From NCBI GenBank assembly GCA_022393335.1, contig JAJEKB010000488.1:62001-126000 (forward strand): a stretch of DNA of 64,000 nucleotides, in the 5' to 3' direction. The position numbers and the translations under genes are program-made. This DNA comes from Macrotrachela quadricornifera (Eukaryota; Rotifera; Eurotatoria; Philodinida; Philodinidae). This document shows positions 24,504-37,581 of the stretch, piece by piece. Numbering within the stretch: position 1 is the stretch's first letter; each line of letters starts with the position of its first letter. A model generated the notes under the pieces. That model was given only the letters and a program-made list of their open reading frames with translations, searched no databases and was not told the origin of the DNA.

Positions 24504-25278
24504 TATATATATATATATGCGAGTACAAAACCCTTGAGGGCCGGATGAAGAAATATCTTGCTCTTTTCATTACTGCCACCTTTCTACTTGCCGCCGTTCG
24601 AGTGGTCATACATCTATACTCTCATTTTTTCTCACTCATCTTTCATTTATTTAGTATTCAAACGACAACAAAATATAAAACATATATTGTTTATAATATA
24701 ACTGTCTAATAAACAAAGTAAGATTGGAAAATATAAATATTATTTTTTCTCTGTGATTATAGATTGAAATTTCCATTTTGTAAATTTTTATGTTCTTGTA
24801 AGTCTTTAGGCTATTACATGTAATACTTGCATAACAGTATATATATATCCTAAGAAAAAAAGTTCTATACTTCTGAATGTCACGTTGATATTTATTTTTC
24901 TGTTGTCATATGTTGAGATGTTGCGTAGTTTTAAAGAAGGTTTCTCAATGTTAGAAACAAAATTGCAGCGAAAAGAGATTAGAATTAATAACCTTTGAAT
25001 AGTATGTTATGATTACTATTTAAAAAAAGATATTACAGATCAAAGAAATGTCTTTTTATTTTTTGAACAGTACTTACTTCGAAAGAAGCTCGATTTTCAG
25101 TATCCAACAGGCAAAAAAAGTAGAAAAGTATAGCTAAACTAAGTCTAAGAAAAAAGAAAAAGGCCATACGCCTCGTATTAACGGAATCCATATGCAGTAA
25201 ATTTACTACCGTCTGATCTCATAATTAATTTTTACAATCGAAATTACATCATCAAATTATCATTTCTTCTATAGATAA

Positions 25279-27518
25279 ATGAATACAACCATGTCATCAA
25301 TTAATCCAGCTATATTACCACCAAATGTTCTTTCTTATACATCAGATATCAATGATAATAGTATTAATGATCATTCTTCATCAATACCATTATTTGCATT
25401 AAATGATTTATGGATACTTCCAATATTTATTCTTTGTTTACTTGGTATAGTATGTACAATAATAATAACATTTTTATTCATAAATTTATCACGTCATCGT
25501 GTGAATGGTCATTTTTTATTAATAAATTTATTTATATGCTTAAGTGTATGTTTTATTTATATAATTATAATCATATTTTTAATACGTGCTAATGAATTAT
25601 TTTGTGGTTTAAGAGAATTTTTATCACAATTTGCATATGCAGTATTATATTCATCATTATTATGTCGTTATATAATGCAATGGTTAGGTTCAAGAATATT
25701 ATCAAAACGAACGAAACAATTAACATCTTTATTAATCTATTTATTATTAATATCTATACAAATACCTATTGGTATTTTATGGTGGTATTTTACTATACCA
25801 CGTATATGTCAACAACGAATAATGAATAATTTATTATCAACATCAAAAATTCCAGAATTTAAATTTCATTTTCAAAAGCCAATCATATCATCATCAACAT
25901 CTATAAAATCATGTTCAAATCGTTGTATAGTTGATTATCGTTTTTATGCAACATTTACTTATACAATAATTGAATTATTTTTTTGTACAATTATTGCTAC
26001 ATGTTTATTTTTATGTCGTCATTGTCATAGAAATATAAATGAAAATGATAAAGATAAAACTATATCAATTAATGGTAATAATCCAATATTAACATTTTTA
26101 AATATGTTTGCATTTATATTAATTGATCTTGTATGGTTAATATGGACATTTATATATTATTTTACAAATCCATTTTTTATATTTCCATCACTTATTATAA
26201 GTATGTTTATAATAGCAACAATATGTTTAATATTTATTTTAATTCCACAAATATATTACTATTCAAAAATAAAAATTAATGATATAGAAAAATATAAATT
26301 AAAAACAAGTATTCAAACAGCAACATTATATAGTAATAAATTAGCATCAACAGATGATATGAAAGATCAAGAATTACTTCTTGAAGAAAAATCAAATCGT
26401 CAAAAGAAAAATCAACAAACTTTATCAAATGGAAGTGAATTATCATATGAATTAGGTGATAGTGGAACATTTTTACCAATAACACGTACACCAAAAGGAC
26501 CATATAAAGTAACAAACGTAACAGATAAAACAACAACAACAACACCTATGGATAAACTTGATAAATTAATCTATGGAGAGCAAAATAGTACAAAAATTGA
26601 TTCGAATAATCTAAATGAATCAAAGACAAATGAAATAAAAGTTAATACATCAATACATGGTGTTACACATCAACAAGAAAAACGATTACAACCACCTATA
26701 GCAGCATTACAACGTCAAGTAAGTTTAAATTTTTTAATAAATAAAAATTTTCATAATAAATTTTCCGATTAATATTTTAGTCAACATCAAGTAGTATTGC
26801 TTCGGATTTTGTCACACCTGTATTAAATACTAGTCTTCTTCATCGACCTAATTCATATAGAAAATCAAATTCAAATATTGGTACATCATCATCAATGTAT
26901 TATTCAGGATATCCTTTGCCTCGTCGTGATGAAACTATTATACCAATTTTATGTACCTCTGAACGTCCACGAACATCAACACCTGTTCAAATGCGTATAC
27001 TTGTTAATTCACCATCAGCATCTTTACCAACAACACGTCGAATACATTCTGGTACTGATCTCCGGTATATTCGACATCCATATCATCATAATTATCCTCC
27101 ACCACCACCTCCACCAATAACTCCTCCATATTATTCACCACAATCACAACAATATCTTTTTGTGGATCCTTATCGAACAATGCCTTCACGTATAGGTGGT
27201 AATACATGGCATTCTGTTTTATTACCATCAGGATCTACATCATCACATCGTCATCCATATTCATATCGTCGATTTCATATGGATAATCGTTCATTATCTC
27301 AACGTTTATGGGATATTGATAGTGGTGATGATGACGATGATGTTGAAGAAGATATAATTAAAGTTGCTGGTCGTGTCACACCAACAAAAGAACGTTTAAA
27401 TGATTTTCGTTCAACTCAACTTGAAAATGATGATAATATTTTATTACGTATTGATGATGATGATGAAGAAGAAGAAGAAGAAGGAAATTCATATAAAAAA
27501 CAATATGCCCATGTATAA
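25279..27518 (+). CDS. Seven-transmembrane receptor, class C (GPRC5/BOSS)-like
   Basis: Two exons (25279-26718, 26781-27518) give 725 aa. Seven hydrophobic spans are visible at about residues 44-66, 76-103, 113-135, 150-175, 225-250, 275-300 and 303-328. TM3 begins CGLREF and continues to YSSLL, resembling the CxxRRF..xxSALL pattern of class C receptors. The ~40-residue N-terminus is short, has no clear signal peptide and lacks a Venus-flytrap domain, as in the GPRC5 group. The cytoplasmic tail is very long (~390 aa), Ser/Thr-rich, with a proline run (YPPPPPPPI) and an acidic stretch (DDDDEEEEEEG) near the end. Ligand and coupling cannot be read from sequence. It could also be a lineage-specific orphan receptor. 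Confidence 0.6.
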
Positions 27519-28171
27519 AAAAAAAAAAAAGAATTCTTGTCTTCTTTCTTTTGTGATATACTTTCTATTTCAGGCATGAGTATAGAAATAGCTCAATGTT
27601 AATTATTGTCATGTTGGTGTTTTTTTTATGTCACGTTTGTTTTTTTTTTGTTTTGTTTTTTGAACAGTGCAATGTTTTGTTTTTGTTTTGTATTTCAAGT
27701 AGTTTATGATTGTCAATTTATGCTTTTGTCTGCTATTTTTAACAGATTAGCAAATGATTTTGTGAGAAAGAAATGTATATTGATATTGATCAATGTATGA
27801 TAATCAGTATCAAATTTCTTTGATAATTATTTTTTATTATTAATCTTTTCTCAATCAAATTATTTTCTGTAATATTAAAATTTTCAAAGATAAATGAATA
27901 TATTAGTGATTACATAGATATTATGCATGAGAAATAGATTAAAAGATCTTCTAAACTGTGCTTATTAATTACACACGAATCTATTGTAACTAACAAATAA
28001 ATATCATTAAAATCAAGTTCTATTTCATATGCACTATGATTATAAATAATATTTTCTTATTGGTATATGTGTGACATCTGCATTAGAAAGTTTATTTGTT
28101 CGATGATATATATCTCCCTCCCTTTTCGAAAAGTTAATCTTCTTCTTATTTTTACTTTTTATTTAAAAATA
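27519..28171. other. Intergenic spacer
   Basis: T-rich 3' flank of the receptor gene and 5' flank of the pseudokinase. No other feature seen. Confidence 0.5.
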
Positions 28172-29270
28172 ATGGCTATATCATGGACTATGATGCTTCG
28201 AAAACATCATGGTATTTTAATTGAATCTGAAATTTGTAAGTCAATTTTCAAAGCAATTCATCAGCCAAGTCAACAAATAATTTGCGTGTAATAATGTTTA
28301 AAAAAACTTTTATGGTTTATTTTTATTAAATTATTTTCTAGAAAAAGTCTTCCACTTCTTAGTTCATCATCACTTAATGAAATCTATCTTCTTCGTAGTA
28401 TACTTTTTAATGATAATAATCATAATATTCATCCAAATATTTTATCACTTTTATCAATTAAATATTTACCATTTTCATCTATAAATAATTCAATTTATTT
28501 TATTTTTGATTATGCACATAATCGAGATTTAGCAACATATGGTTTATTATATGGTGGAACAGAAAAACAATTAACAAATGAACAAATTCAAACATATTTA
28601 TATCAACTTCTTTCAGCTATTATTTATTGTCATGATCGTCTTGTTTATCATTGTGCTATTGAATTAAAACATTTACTTATAACACGTACAGGACAACTTA
28701 AATTATCAAATTTTGAATATGCTAAACATGTAGTACGACCAACAATGAGAATAGATATCAGTGATGTAGATATTTTCATAGAATATAAATCTATATAATA
28801 AAAAAAAAATCTTTTATATAGCTTTCATGTTTTTCTCAATGTCCACCAGAATTACTTCTTGGTGATCGAACACTCAATGGTTCATTAGATATGTGGTCAA
28901 TTGGTTATGTTTTTGCTCAATTATGTTCATCAACTCAAATTGAACCATTATTTCATGGGAATCATCAAGTTGAATTACTTTTTTGTATATTTTCTATGAT
29001 GGGTTAGTATATTAAGGTTTATTTTTGTATGTTTATAATTTAATGATTTTAAAAGGTACACCAACCGATGATATTTGGCCATTGTTTCATAAATATCCTT
29101 ATTTTAATGCTGATTTTCCACGATGGGCAAGACGAAATGATCATTTATATGAATTAACAAAAGTTATTGGAGCACAAGGTTTAGATTTTCTCAAATGTTT
29201 ACTTACTTATGATCCAAAAAGACGATTAACAGCAAGAGCAGCTTTACAACATCCATATTTTAATCGATAG
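28172..29270 (+). CDS. CDK-like (CMGC) pseudokinase
   Basis: Four exons (28172-28287, 28342-28765, 28822-29002, 29056-29270) give 311 aa, the length of a bare kinase domain. Kinase landmarks can be followed throughout: beta-3 VK (Lys40), an alpha-C Glu in NEIYLLR, HPNIL, a catalytic-loop position, PPELLLG, DMWSIGY, the CDK-type GTPTDDIWP, and the closing DPKRRLTARAALQHPYF. The catalytic core is lost: HRD is HCA (142-144), the following Lys and Asn of HRDxKxxN are Glu and His, and DFG is NFE (162-164). The Gly-rich loop is also degenerate. The protein should not transfer phosphate. With all exons open it is more likely a maintained pseudokinase than a decaying gene. A cyclin-binding or scaffold role is inference only. 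Confidence 0.8.
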
Positions 29271-31732
29271 ATCTGACTCTTTTTTTTTACATTTTATTAT
29301 AATCATAAATAGAACATATTTTTTTTCTATGACTAAATATTTGTTAATGATATTTAGAAAACGATTGATTGATCTTCATTCAAATTGAGTTGTAAAAAAA
29401 ATCGCTCAAGATAAAGACAGTTTTTAACAACATTTTCGAGATTAAAGAAATAGAAATAGCATATGGAGATTTTCAATAAACCAACAAAATATAATCTGTT
29501 TATTAATAAAGATATTTATTTTGATAATTGAATGACCTTCAATTTAAATTCTTTCTTGATATATGAGCTTCTATTTAAATTTTTTTCGAAGTATTTAAAA
29601 TTTATTTGTTAGCATTAAGTAACATACATATGATGCATAATCTCAATATCATACATCTCTTAAATGTGTATCGATCGTATTTTGATAATCATTTTAAATC
29701 TGCCAGACAAGGTTTGATTTAAGATGTCGAAAAAGAAAAATTTCAATTAGTTAAATCATGAGCCACAACAGTACTCATTTAATTTGTTCTATTGTTGAGA
29801 AAATAGAATTTTTTACTCATTCGATGGTAACATCAGGCATATGAGGGTAAAAATGAGATGATATAAGGAAATATTTAATATCATGACTTCGTTAGAATGT
29901 AGAATAAAAAATATATTCAGAATCAACATAGAAAAACACTTCAAAATAGATAATTATTAAGAAAATTTTCTGATGAACAAAAACAGCATCTAAGGAACCA
30001 ACGACTAAATTTTTAAAAAATTTAATTGAAGAAAGTACAGATCGCTCTGACTTACAATATAGATTCCATTAAAAAATATAATTTTTGCATTTTAACTTAG
30101 TCATGATATTACAACAATAAAACAAATGCAGCAAGTATTGTTATAGCCCATGATCTGACCATTTTAATAAGATAAGACGGTCATTTCTATCTCTTGTTAC
30201 AAAAAAAAACTAAATGAGTTTACAAGAACACGTAAAAATATGTACTACAGAACATACTCAAGTTATTATATCATACAAGATTTTCTGAATTTTTTCTAGC
30301 TTTAAATCTAATTAAATAACATTTTCTTAAACAGTTTTTCACGTTTAAATGTTCTTGAAATTTCACAATTTCTATAAAATAATGTGAACGACTGATTAAA
30401 TATATTTCATTTGTAGTCATTTGACCCTCTTTCTTACTGGTTTTTCTCAGTAAAAATGTTCAAATCGAAATAAAACTATAGATTGATCACCAACTTTTCA
30501 CACTTTAACAAACTTTATACAAATGAACGAGCAAACATCGAACATTTTGGAAAAGTTTTTTTTGTTTGTATGTGATGTAGATACATTATTTGTCGGTATT
30601 TTGATCGCCGTTTGAATGATCTCGATCAGTCCTGACGTTCAATTACTATCGGATGTCCACGAAAAGCTTCCGCTAAAAAAAAATGTTTAATGTGCTCAGC
30701 GGAATGTACATGAAAAGTTGTTCATAAAAATGTTGAAAAAAAATCAGACTATTCCCATACTTATTTTTCAGTTTTCTCAAAAATTGGATTTTCATCCAAG
30801 TCACACGATTGTACCTAGGACAATTTCGCTTTAATTTCGTCCGATCGAGCTGAGATTTTACTATAGATACTTTGAAGTATCCTCCAGAGGTAGTTTTGGT
30901 CGTTCTAATTTTTAATATTTCCATTCGGACTTATAGGATTTTGAACGTCAAAAACTTGACTCTGACAAAACCTTTATACATTTTTTTTTATTAAAATCAA
31001 AGAAAGTGAGGCTTTTGAAAAGGCTCAAAACTGCCTCTGTGGTATAATCATAGGTATCTCCAAAAAACATTTTCTGCCCAATTGGACTTCCTGTCTTTGA
31101 GATCTGAAAAATCATCAAAAAAGAGGAGGAAGTACCTTTAAACAAATCAAAATGTACATGTTATTTGCAGTATAGACAACAACAATCTCGACATTAAATA
31201 TTAATCAAAATAGAAAGATCTGACAGATTTGTCGATGAAACGGATGATTGTATAATAGTCATTTTTTATTGCACTATTTATATGTCCTTTGTATATTACA
31301 GTGCCTATTGCTTTATAGTATTTTTTCCCTTGATTGTCACACAAATCATTGAGTAATTGTTCTGCATTAATTTAGAATACACGGAAATGATTTTAACAAA
31401 AGAAATGACAGGTAGATTTGCGTTCGATCTGCTGACTATTAAAGAAAATCATTATATAGAATTACCATAAGAATATTTAAATATAACAGCATCACAACAC
31501 AATACTAAGGTTATCAATATAGAAAGTACAATATGAAATGGTATTGTAAAAATTTTCTAAGATACATTCAAAATATATGAAAGAATTCTTAATCAAATAA
31601 ATGACTCTATATTGATACCTATCTAATCTCCATCTATATATTAATATCAAAAATAACATACTCTTTATACATTTAAATCTTTTAGTTTTATTAATGTAAA
31701 TCAAATGAAAAAAAAATATAACATTAATACCA
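29271..31732. other. Intergenic region, no gene seen
   Basis: 2.5 kb between two 3' ends. Most is AT-rich filler. The part at about 30590-31150 is less AT-rich with phrases typical of degenerate repeats, but I found no inverted ends or frame to define an element. Confidence 0.45.
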
Positions 31733-32351
31733 CTAATAATTGCGTTTTATCCACAAATAAATATACAATAGCCAAATTATAAATTGATATGTCGTGTGAT
31801 ACGACATAGTTCGATTACATAATGGTGTATCACAACAATAAATACATTCTAGTTTTTCTTCATGATCATCGGTATAAACACAATCGGATACTGGTGTATC
31901 TTTCATTGCTTGAGTTTTATCTTTCCATGAACATAAACCTTTTGGTACACAATCACGACGTAAATATGTTTCAACTGAACGAAAACTAATAACTAATTTT
32001 CGACATTCATATTCGATTGTATGATTATCCCCATTATTATTACATTCTTGTATATAAGATGAAGCCATTGGAGAAGCTACATTAAAAAATCTACACGAAT
32101 CTGTATGATCAGCTATAAAAATAAAATGTATATTATTATAAAAAAAAATTTATATATGAAATAAAAAAAAATTTACTGTATCCAACCAATGGTTCTACAC
32201 ATGTATAACATGAATAATTAGTTATTTTACTATTAATAGTTGGATTGTTAGTACTGGTTACTATTTTTAATTTTATTAGAAATATCAGCAATAATTTTAA
32301 TAATGGACAATCAATAGAAATTTCATCGATAAACTTTGCTCGTTCTACCAT
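31733..32351 (-). CDS. Ly6/uPAR-domain (three-finger fold) surface protein
   Basis: Two exons on the minus strand (32177-32351, then 31733-32112) join in phase 1 to 184 aa. A hydrophobic segment near the start (LLKLLLIFLIKLKIV) can act as signal sequence. The mature part starts with CYTC and holds about ten cysteines in Ly6-type spacing, ending in the hallmark CCDTPLCN. A C-terminal hydrophobic stretch (QFIIWLLYIYLW) ends only a few residues before the stop and would serve for GPI attachment or as an anchor. Ly6 proteins are small cell-surface regulators; no partner can be inferred. The signal segment lies unusually far from the chosen Met, so a start at a later or unspliced site is possible. 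Confidence 0.8.
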
Positions 32352-34198
32352 CTTTCATTACATCAATAGTTAAAGGAAAAGTTGTATTTTAATAGAAAAA
32401 CTGTTTCTCTATATTCTCGTCGTATGTGTTATTTCCTTTTTACTTACCGAAGTCGTCAATGTTACTTTTTTCTTTGCTATAATTTTTTTCTTTTCTCTCT
32501 CACACGCACATAAAAGCAATCATCATTATTGTAATAGTGCACACAAGCGTGCGATTTTTCATCAATAATAACATAATAGATTTCTCTTGCTAGTAAAGTT
32601 TCTATTCGATGAATTCTTTTGGTTATTTATATCATTAATAAGTTTTATACTTGCATGCAAACGTATTATAAATGAGATAAAGTTAATACCATGGAAAATA
32701 TTTGATACAAGAGGATATTATCAACAGAATAAGAAATATCTCAATATGAAAAATCGAATACATTTCTAACAATATTATTAGTACAATTGAGTATCCAACA
32801 GATTCAAACTGTCGCGATTTAGTCCATGCTTAATTATCTTTGTATAGTTCGTCAAATTACAGAGAAATCTAATGTCTGCAGAAACTGAATTAACGACAGA
32901 AATCAAAGGGAATTTTTAGGGTTTTCTAGTGACTTTTGTAGTATTTCAGTTTATTTTTTATTTTGTTTTTTCTATGATTCTTTCCTAATGTAACGTACAT
33001 TTTCGATTGAAAACAAAAGAATCAAATATATAGTACCACGCATCTATATACTAGAGATTTGTGGAACAGGAATCGAATAATAACAATGTCAAAACGGGTC
33101 CTAAAGAAGAAAACTTTGACAGATTTTGGAGCAAAAACAATTGGTTCCGAACACTTTGAGAGTGAGTGTGTTACTTTCCTTCTATTCTCGTGAAATTTTA
33201 TCTTTTCTTGTTTGATGGTTTATAAACAAAGAAAGTATTAATCCCTTTAAAACTCATCGATATTCTCCAAAAGACGCTTCTATTTACCGATGAATAGAAC
33301 TCGGCGAGACTATAAAAATTCCATATGGATTTGTTTTCATAATCTTCTCTTCCTGAATTATTACCATTTTCCTGAAATTTTGGTCTGAATTTTAGTATAT
33401 AAAAATATTTCATAATTCTTCGAATACTTTAAAGATTTTAGCATAAATGACTGCTTTCTTTTCAAAATACTAAAAATTCCAATGGAATTCTATTTCATAA
33501 AACAAGTCGAAAAATTGATCCTTCTTTAGTATTTAATATTTTAGAAAGGAAACAACCACTTTGGCTAAAACTTTCAGAATATTCTAAGAACGATGAAATT
33601 TTTTTTTAATACATAAATTTTCTTAATGCAAATGTTTGTTATGTATCTGGACATAGGACGAAATTTCAGGAAAAAATGGTGATATTTTGTTTTGCAAAAC
33701 TTATAGGTTCATGACGATCGACTTACTAAATAAAGTATAAACTCAAAAGCTTTTAATGAGTTAGTGAAATTCTCTCACGAGTTTCAAATCGAAACCTTAA
33801 CCCTCACCCCTCAAATAAAGCTTGATTATTTTTAAACGAAAGAGGATCAAAAGATCTTCTAATTAACTTAACCTTTTCTTTCTCATGGCTAAAGTTTACA
33901 GTTTGAAATCGAAATTTGTCAAATTAAAGAAGCATTTAAAGAATGGTACCTAAAGATGCCATTGGAAAAGAAAGGATTAACAAACTTTTCTTCTATCATC
34001 TCAAAATAATCTTTGATGAAGATAAACAATAATCTCTTCCTGGTAATTAGTGACATCTATTTTTCTTTCATATAAAAGTATTTCTATCCTATAACCAATA
34101 AGATTATCTTTGAGTATATTATTTTTTCTTGTCTTTGTTCGCAGTTTCAAATTCTTGCTTAATTATATTGGGTAACTATACTAAAGTTGAATTGAACC
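32352..34198. other. Intergenic region with two coding-like fragments
   Basis: Divergent 5' ends flank this 1.8-kb gap. Within it, 33086-33161 reads as a possible first exon (MSKRVLKKKTLTDFGAKT..., donor GTGAGT), and about 33902-34018 encodes a Lys/Glu-rich stretch (IKEAFKEWYLKMPLEKKG) before a TAA. The two do not splice in frame with each other. They may be remnants of a transposon-type or degraded gene. A T-rich tract with GTTCGCAG at about 34143 precedes the SF3A1 start. Confidence 0.35.
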
Positions 34199-37100
34199 AT
34201 GCCTCCTGTTGAATTAACGGGAAACACTGGTGAAAATACCAGTGCTCAACCAACAACTATTGTACCTGTCCCAGCTGCATTTGTTCCACCATCAGTAAAA
34301 GCTAAAATTGGTATTATTTATCCACCACCAGAAGTTCGAAGTAATTTCATTTAGTTAATTTATTACATATACTAATTTTTCCTTGTTTTTTTTTCAATAT
34401 AGATATCGTTGATAAAACAGCTAGTTTTGTCGCACGAAATGGACCAAGTTTTGAGAGTAAAGTCAAAGAAGCTGAAGCTAATAATGCAAAATTTAATTTC
34501 TTAAATCCACATGATCCTTATCATGCATACTATTTACATAAAGTTAAAGAATTTATGGAAGGTAAAGCTGTTATGCCAGGCACAGCTGAACAACAACAAC
34601 AGCAATCAATTGCACCAACACCAACAATACAACCGACTGCTAATAAAGTAAAAATATATTATTAATAAAAAAAAAGAAAAGTTTAACATCTAATTCAATT
34701 GTTTTAGGTGCAAACAAAAGTTCAAAGTGAAATATCAAAATTTCTTGAACCAATTATTATTAAAGATCCGCCAAGTGATTATGAATTTATGATTGAACCG
34801 CCATCAATATCAGCTTATGATCTGTATATATTCTTTTCTTACATTAATTATTTAATTAATTTCTTTCTTTTTTTTTCGTTTAGTGATATTGTTAAATTAA
34901 CAGCACAATTTGTTGCTCGTAATGGTCGTCAATTTTTAACATCATTAATGTCAAAAGAGGCTCGTAATCCTCAATTTGATTTTCTTAAACCAGCACATGG
35001 TTTATTTAATTATTTTACAAAACTTCTTGAACAGTATACAAAAATTTTAATACCATCAAAAGAACTTTTATTAAAATTATCAACTGATATTGAAAATCAA
35101 CAAAAAATAATGGATGAAGTTAATTATCGTGTTGAATGGGTTAAACATCAATTACGTGAAAGAGCAAAAGAAGAAGAAGCTGTTGAAAAAGAACGAGGTT
35201 AGAAAAATAAAATTAATCTTTTTTTCTTTTTAAATTAAATTTATTTATTTTATAGCTGCATATTCACAAATTGATTGGCATGATTTTGTTGTTGTGGAAA
35301 CAGTTGATTATCAACCACAAGAACAAGGCAATTTTCCGGTAAGAAAAATTGTTAATAGAAGTTATTACAGATAAATTAATATATTCTATTGAAGATCTTG
35401 TCATAAAAACACTAAAAATCATCAAATGATAAATCTTTTCTATATTTCAGTTTGAATAACAAACTATGATAAAAATTTTATTTAATTTTAAAACTAAATA
35501 TTTCTATTTTTTAGCCTCCAACAACACCAGAAATGGTTGGTGCACGAATGCTTCTTCAAGAACGTCTAGATCGAACTGTAAATATTATTAATATAAAATT
35601 TTTACAATTATCTTTTTATTTATTTTCTTTTAGAATTTTCAACATATTACATCAACAACAATGGTTAGTATGTCTGATCTTCCTGCAGAAATGGATATGG
35701 GATCACCACCTCATTCACCACCATCATCAATGTCTTCAACTGTCAATATGCAAGAAATGGATATGGAACAAGATGATGAAGATATGAATGTTCCACCACC
35801 TCCACAAATACTTCAACCACCACCACCTTCTCGTGGTGCTTCTAATGCATCAGTAATGATATCTCGTATTCCAACTAGTCAACATTCAGTACCACCACCA
35901 TTGCCTCATGGTTTACCAACAACTGCTGTACCACCAGCTATACCTACAGATAAATTACCAGCGCCATTGAAACCACAAGATGTTATTATTAAATCATATA
36001 ATCCAAAAGGTAAATAAATTTCTTATAAAATACTCTCTAATTAATTTTAAATTTTATAGATAAAATGTTAACGATAAATCAAGGTGAACAATTTTTAATA
36101 TCACCAATTACGAAAGAAAAAATCCCAGCAAATAGTATTTCAGCTCACACGAAATATGGTAAGAATATTTATATTTTTATTTTTGTAAATTATTTTATTT
36201 TTCTTTTTTTGCGCATTCTTAGCTTTACTTGATCCATCATGGATTCAACGACGAGAAAAAGAAGTCGCTGAACAACATGAAAAAGAACAAGTTTATGAGC
36301 CAGGTATATATATTTTTTATTTTATTCACATTTTATTTATTATTAAAAATTTAATTTAGGTTCACATGTTGAAATGGAATTAAAAAAATTTGCCGAACGT
36401 CGTACAGATATTTTTGGTACAGGTGCACAAGAAACAATGATTGGTCGAAAAGTAAATGAAATTTATTTATTTATTTTTTTTTAAATTCTAAAAAATTTAT
36501 TATTCTAGATTGGTGAAGAAGATCGACGTACTGATGATAAAGTTCAATGGGATGGTCATACAGCAACAGGTAAAATTTTCTTTTTTATTTAAAATTTTTT
36601 TTTCAATTCCTTGTTTATATAGCTGAAAAGACATCGAAAAAAGCAATGGCTAATATAACATTAGAAGAACAAATAAATGCTATTCATCGTAGTCAAGGTC
36701 TTCTTGATGATGATGCTTCAGCAGCTAATCGTATTGGTCCATCTATACCAAAACCAACGACAACATCAACATATTCATCAACAGCTAAAACAATTCAAAA
36801 ACCACCACAACTTTCACCATTAGTAGCTAAACCAATGGTTCAAATGGCTCCTCCATCTCAACGTACAATTGTTGCTACTCCAATAATGCCACGTCCTGGT
36901 ATGCAACAAGTTGCTATACTACCTCAAGCAACTCATACAATGGTTGCTATGCCACCAATGGTAGCTGTAGCACCACAACCACCATTACATCCACCACCAA
37001 TAGTAGATGAACCAGCTGCAAAAAGAACGAAAACTGAAGATCAACTTATGCCCGAAGAAGACTTTTATAAAACATTTGGAAAAGTAAGAATATATTATTT

Positions 37101-37494
37101 TATTTAATAAATAAATGTAAAAAAAAAAATTTAATTTATTTTTTTTTCTTAAGGGTCAAGTTACTATTACAGTTCAATTACCAATTGTACCAGAAAAACC
37201 AGAATGGAATCTTAATGGACAAGCTATACCATTAACTTTACCAATAACTGATCCTGTAAGTCATTTATATATATATATAATTTTAATAATTTATTTATTT
37301 TATTTTTTCTATTATAGATTTCAGTTATTAAAGCCAAATTATCTGATTTACTTGGTGGTATGCCAGCAGGAAAACAAAAACTTGTTTATAATGAAATGTT
37401 TGTTAAAGATTCTAATTCACTTGGATTTTATAATATGATGAAAGGTTCAGTTGTTTATTTACAATTAAAAGAACGTGGTGGACGAAAAAAATAA
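34199..37494 (+). CDS. SF3A1: Splicing factor 3A subunit 1
   Basis: Fourteen exons (34199-34340, 34403-34647, 34708-34823, 34884-35197, 35256-35338, 35515-35577, 35634-36009, 36060-36158, 36223-36303, 36360-36451, 36509-36569, 36623-37083, 37154-37255, 37318-37494) give 803 aa (human 793). Two SURP modules appear at about residues 48-93 (TASFVARNGPSFE, FLNPHDPYHAYY) and 168-215 (TAQFVARNGRQF, FDFLKPAHGLF). A Pro/Met-rich middle, the conserved DPSWIQRREKE and GEEDRRTDDKVQWDGHTA blocks, and a C-terminal ubiquitin-like domain (from about residue 711, ending RGGRKK) follow. It is a core subunit of the U2 snRNP SF3a complex: SURP2 binds SF3A3 and the Ubl domain contacts U1 stem-loop 4. Nothing is missing. 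Confidence 0.96.
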
Positions 37495-37555
37495 ACTTGT
37501 GTATTCAGTTTTGTCTATGTCTTTTGTCATTGTTTATTCACACGTGTTCAATCTA

Positions 37556-37561
37556 AATAAA
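37556..37561 (+). terminator. Poly(A) signal of SF3A1
   Basis: AATAAA lies 62 nt after the SF3A1 stop and only 20 nt before the start of the next gene. Cleavage would therefore fall at or next to the downstream gene's first codons. Confidence 0.6.
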
Positions 37562-37579
37562 CTTTATTTGTCTTGTTCT

Positions 37580-37581
37580 AG
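37580..37581 (+). promoter_or_regulatory. Acceptor-like AG abutting the RACGAP1-like start codon
   Basis: TTGTCTTGTTCTAG is followed directly by ATG at 37582. With SF3A1 ending 87 bp upstream there is no room for a separate cis 5' exon, so this is the clearest candidate trans-splice acceptor in the window. Confidence 0.45.

Larger units (their letters stand above)
22407..25278. other. Gene-free region upstream of the 7TM receptor gene
   Basis: 2.9 kb with no coding signal. It holds a CT-rich microsatellite, long pyrimidine tracts (23570-23620 and 24050-24420) and a 10-N gap. The last bases before the receptor start read TTCTTCTATAG, so part of this may be a 5' UTR intron; the true promoter could lie around 24000-24500. 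Confidence 0.45.

Noticed and set aside
24018..24709. Open frames around the 10-N gap
   Set aside because: Low-complexity pyrimidine tracts and a frame running through N; no protein features.
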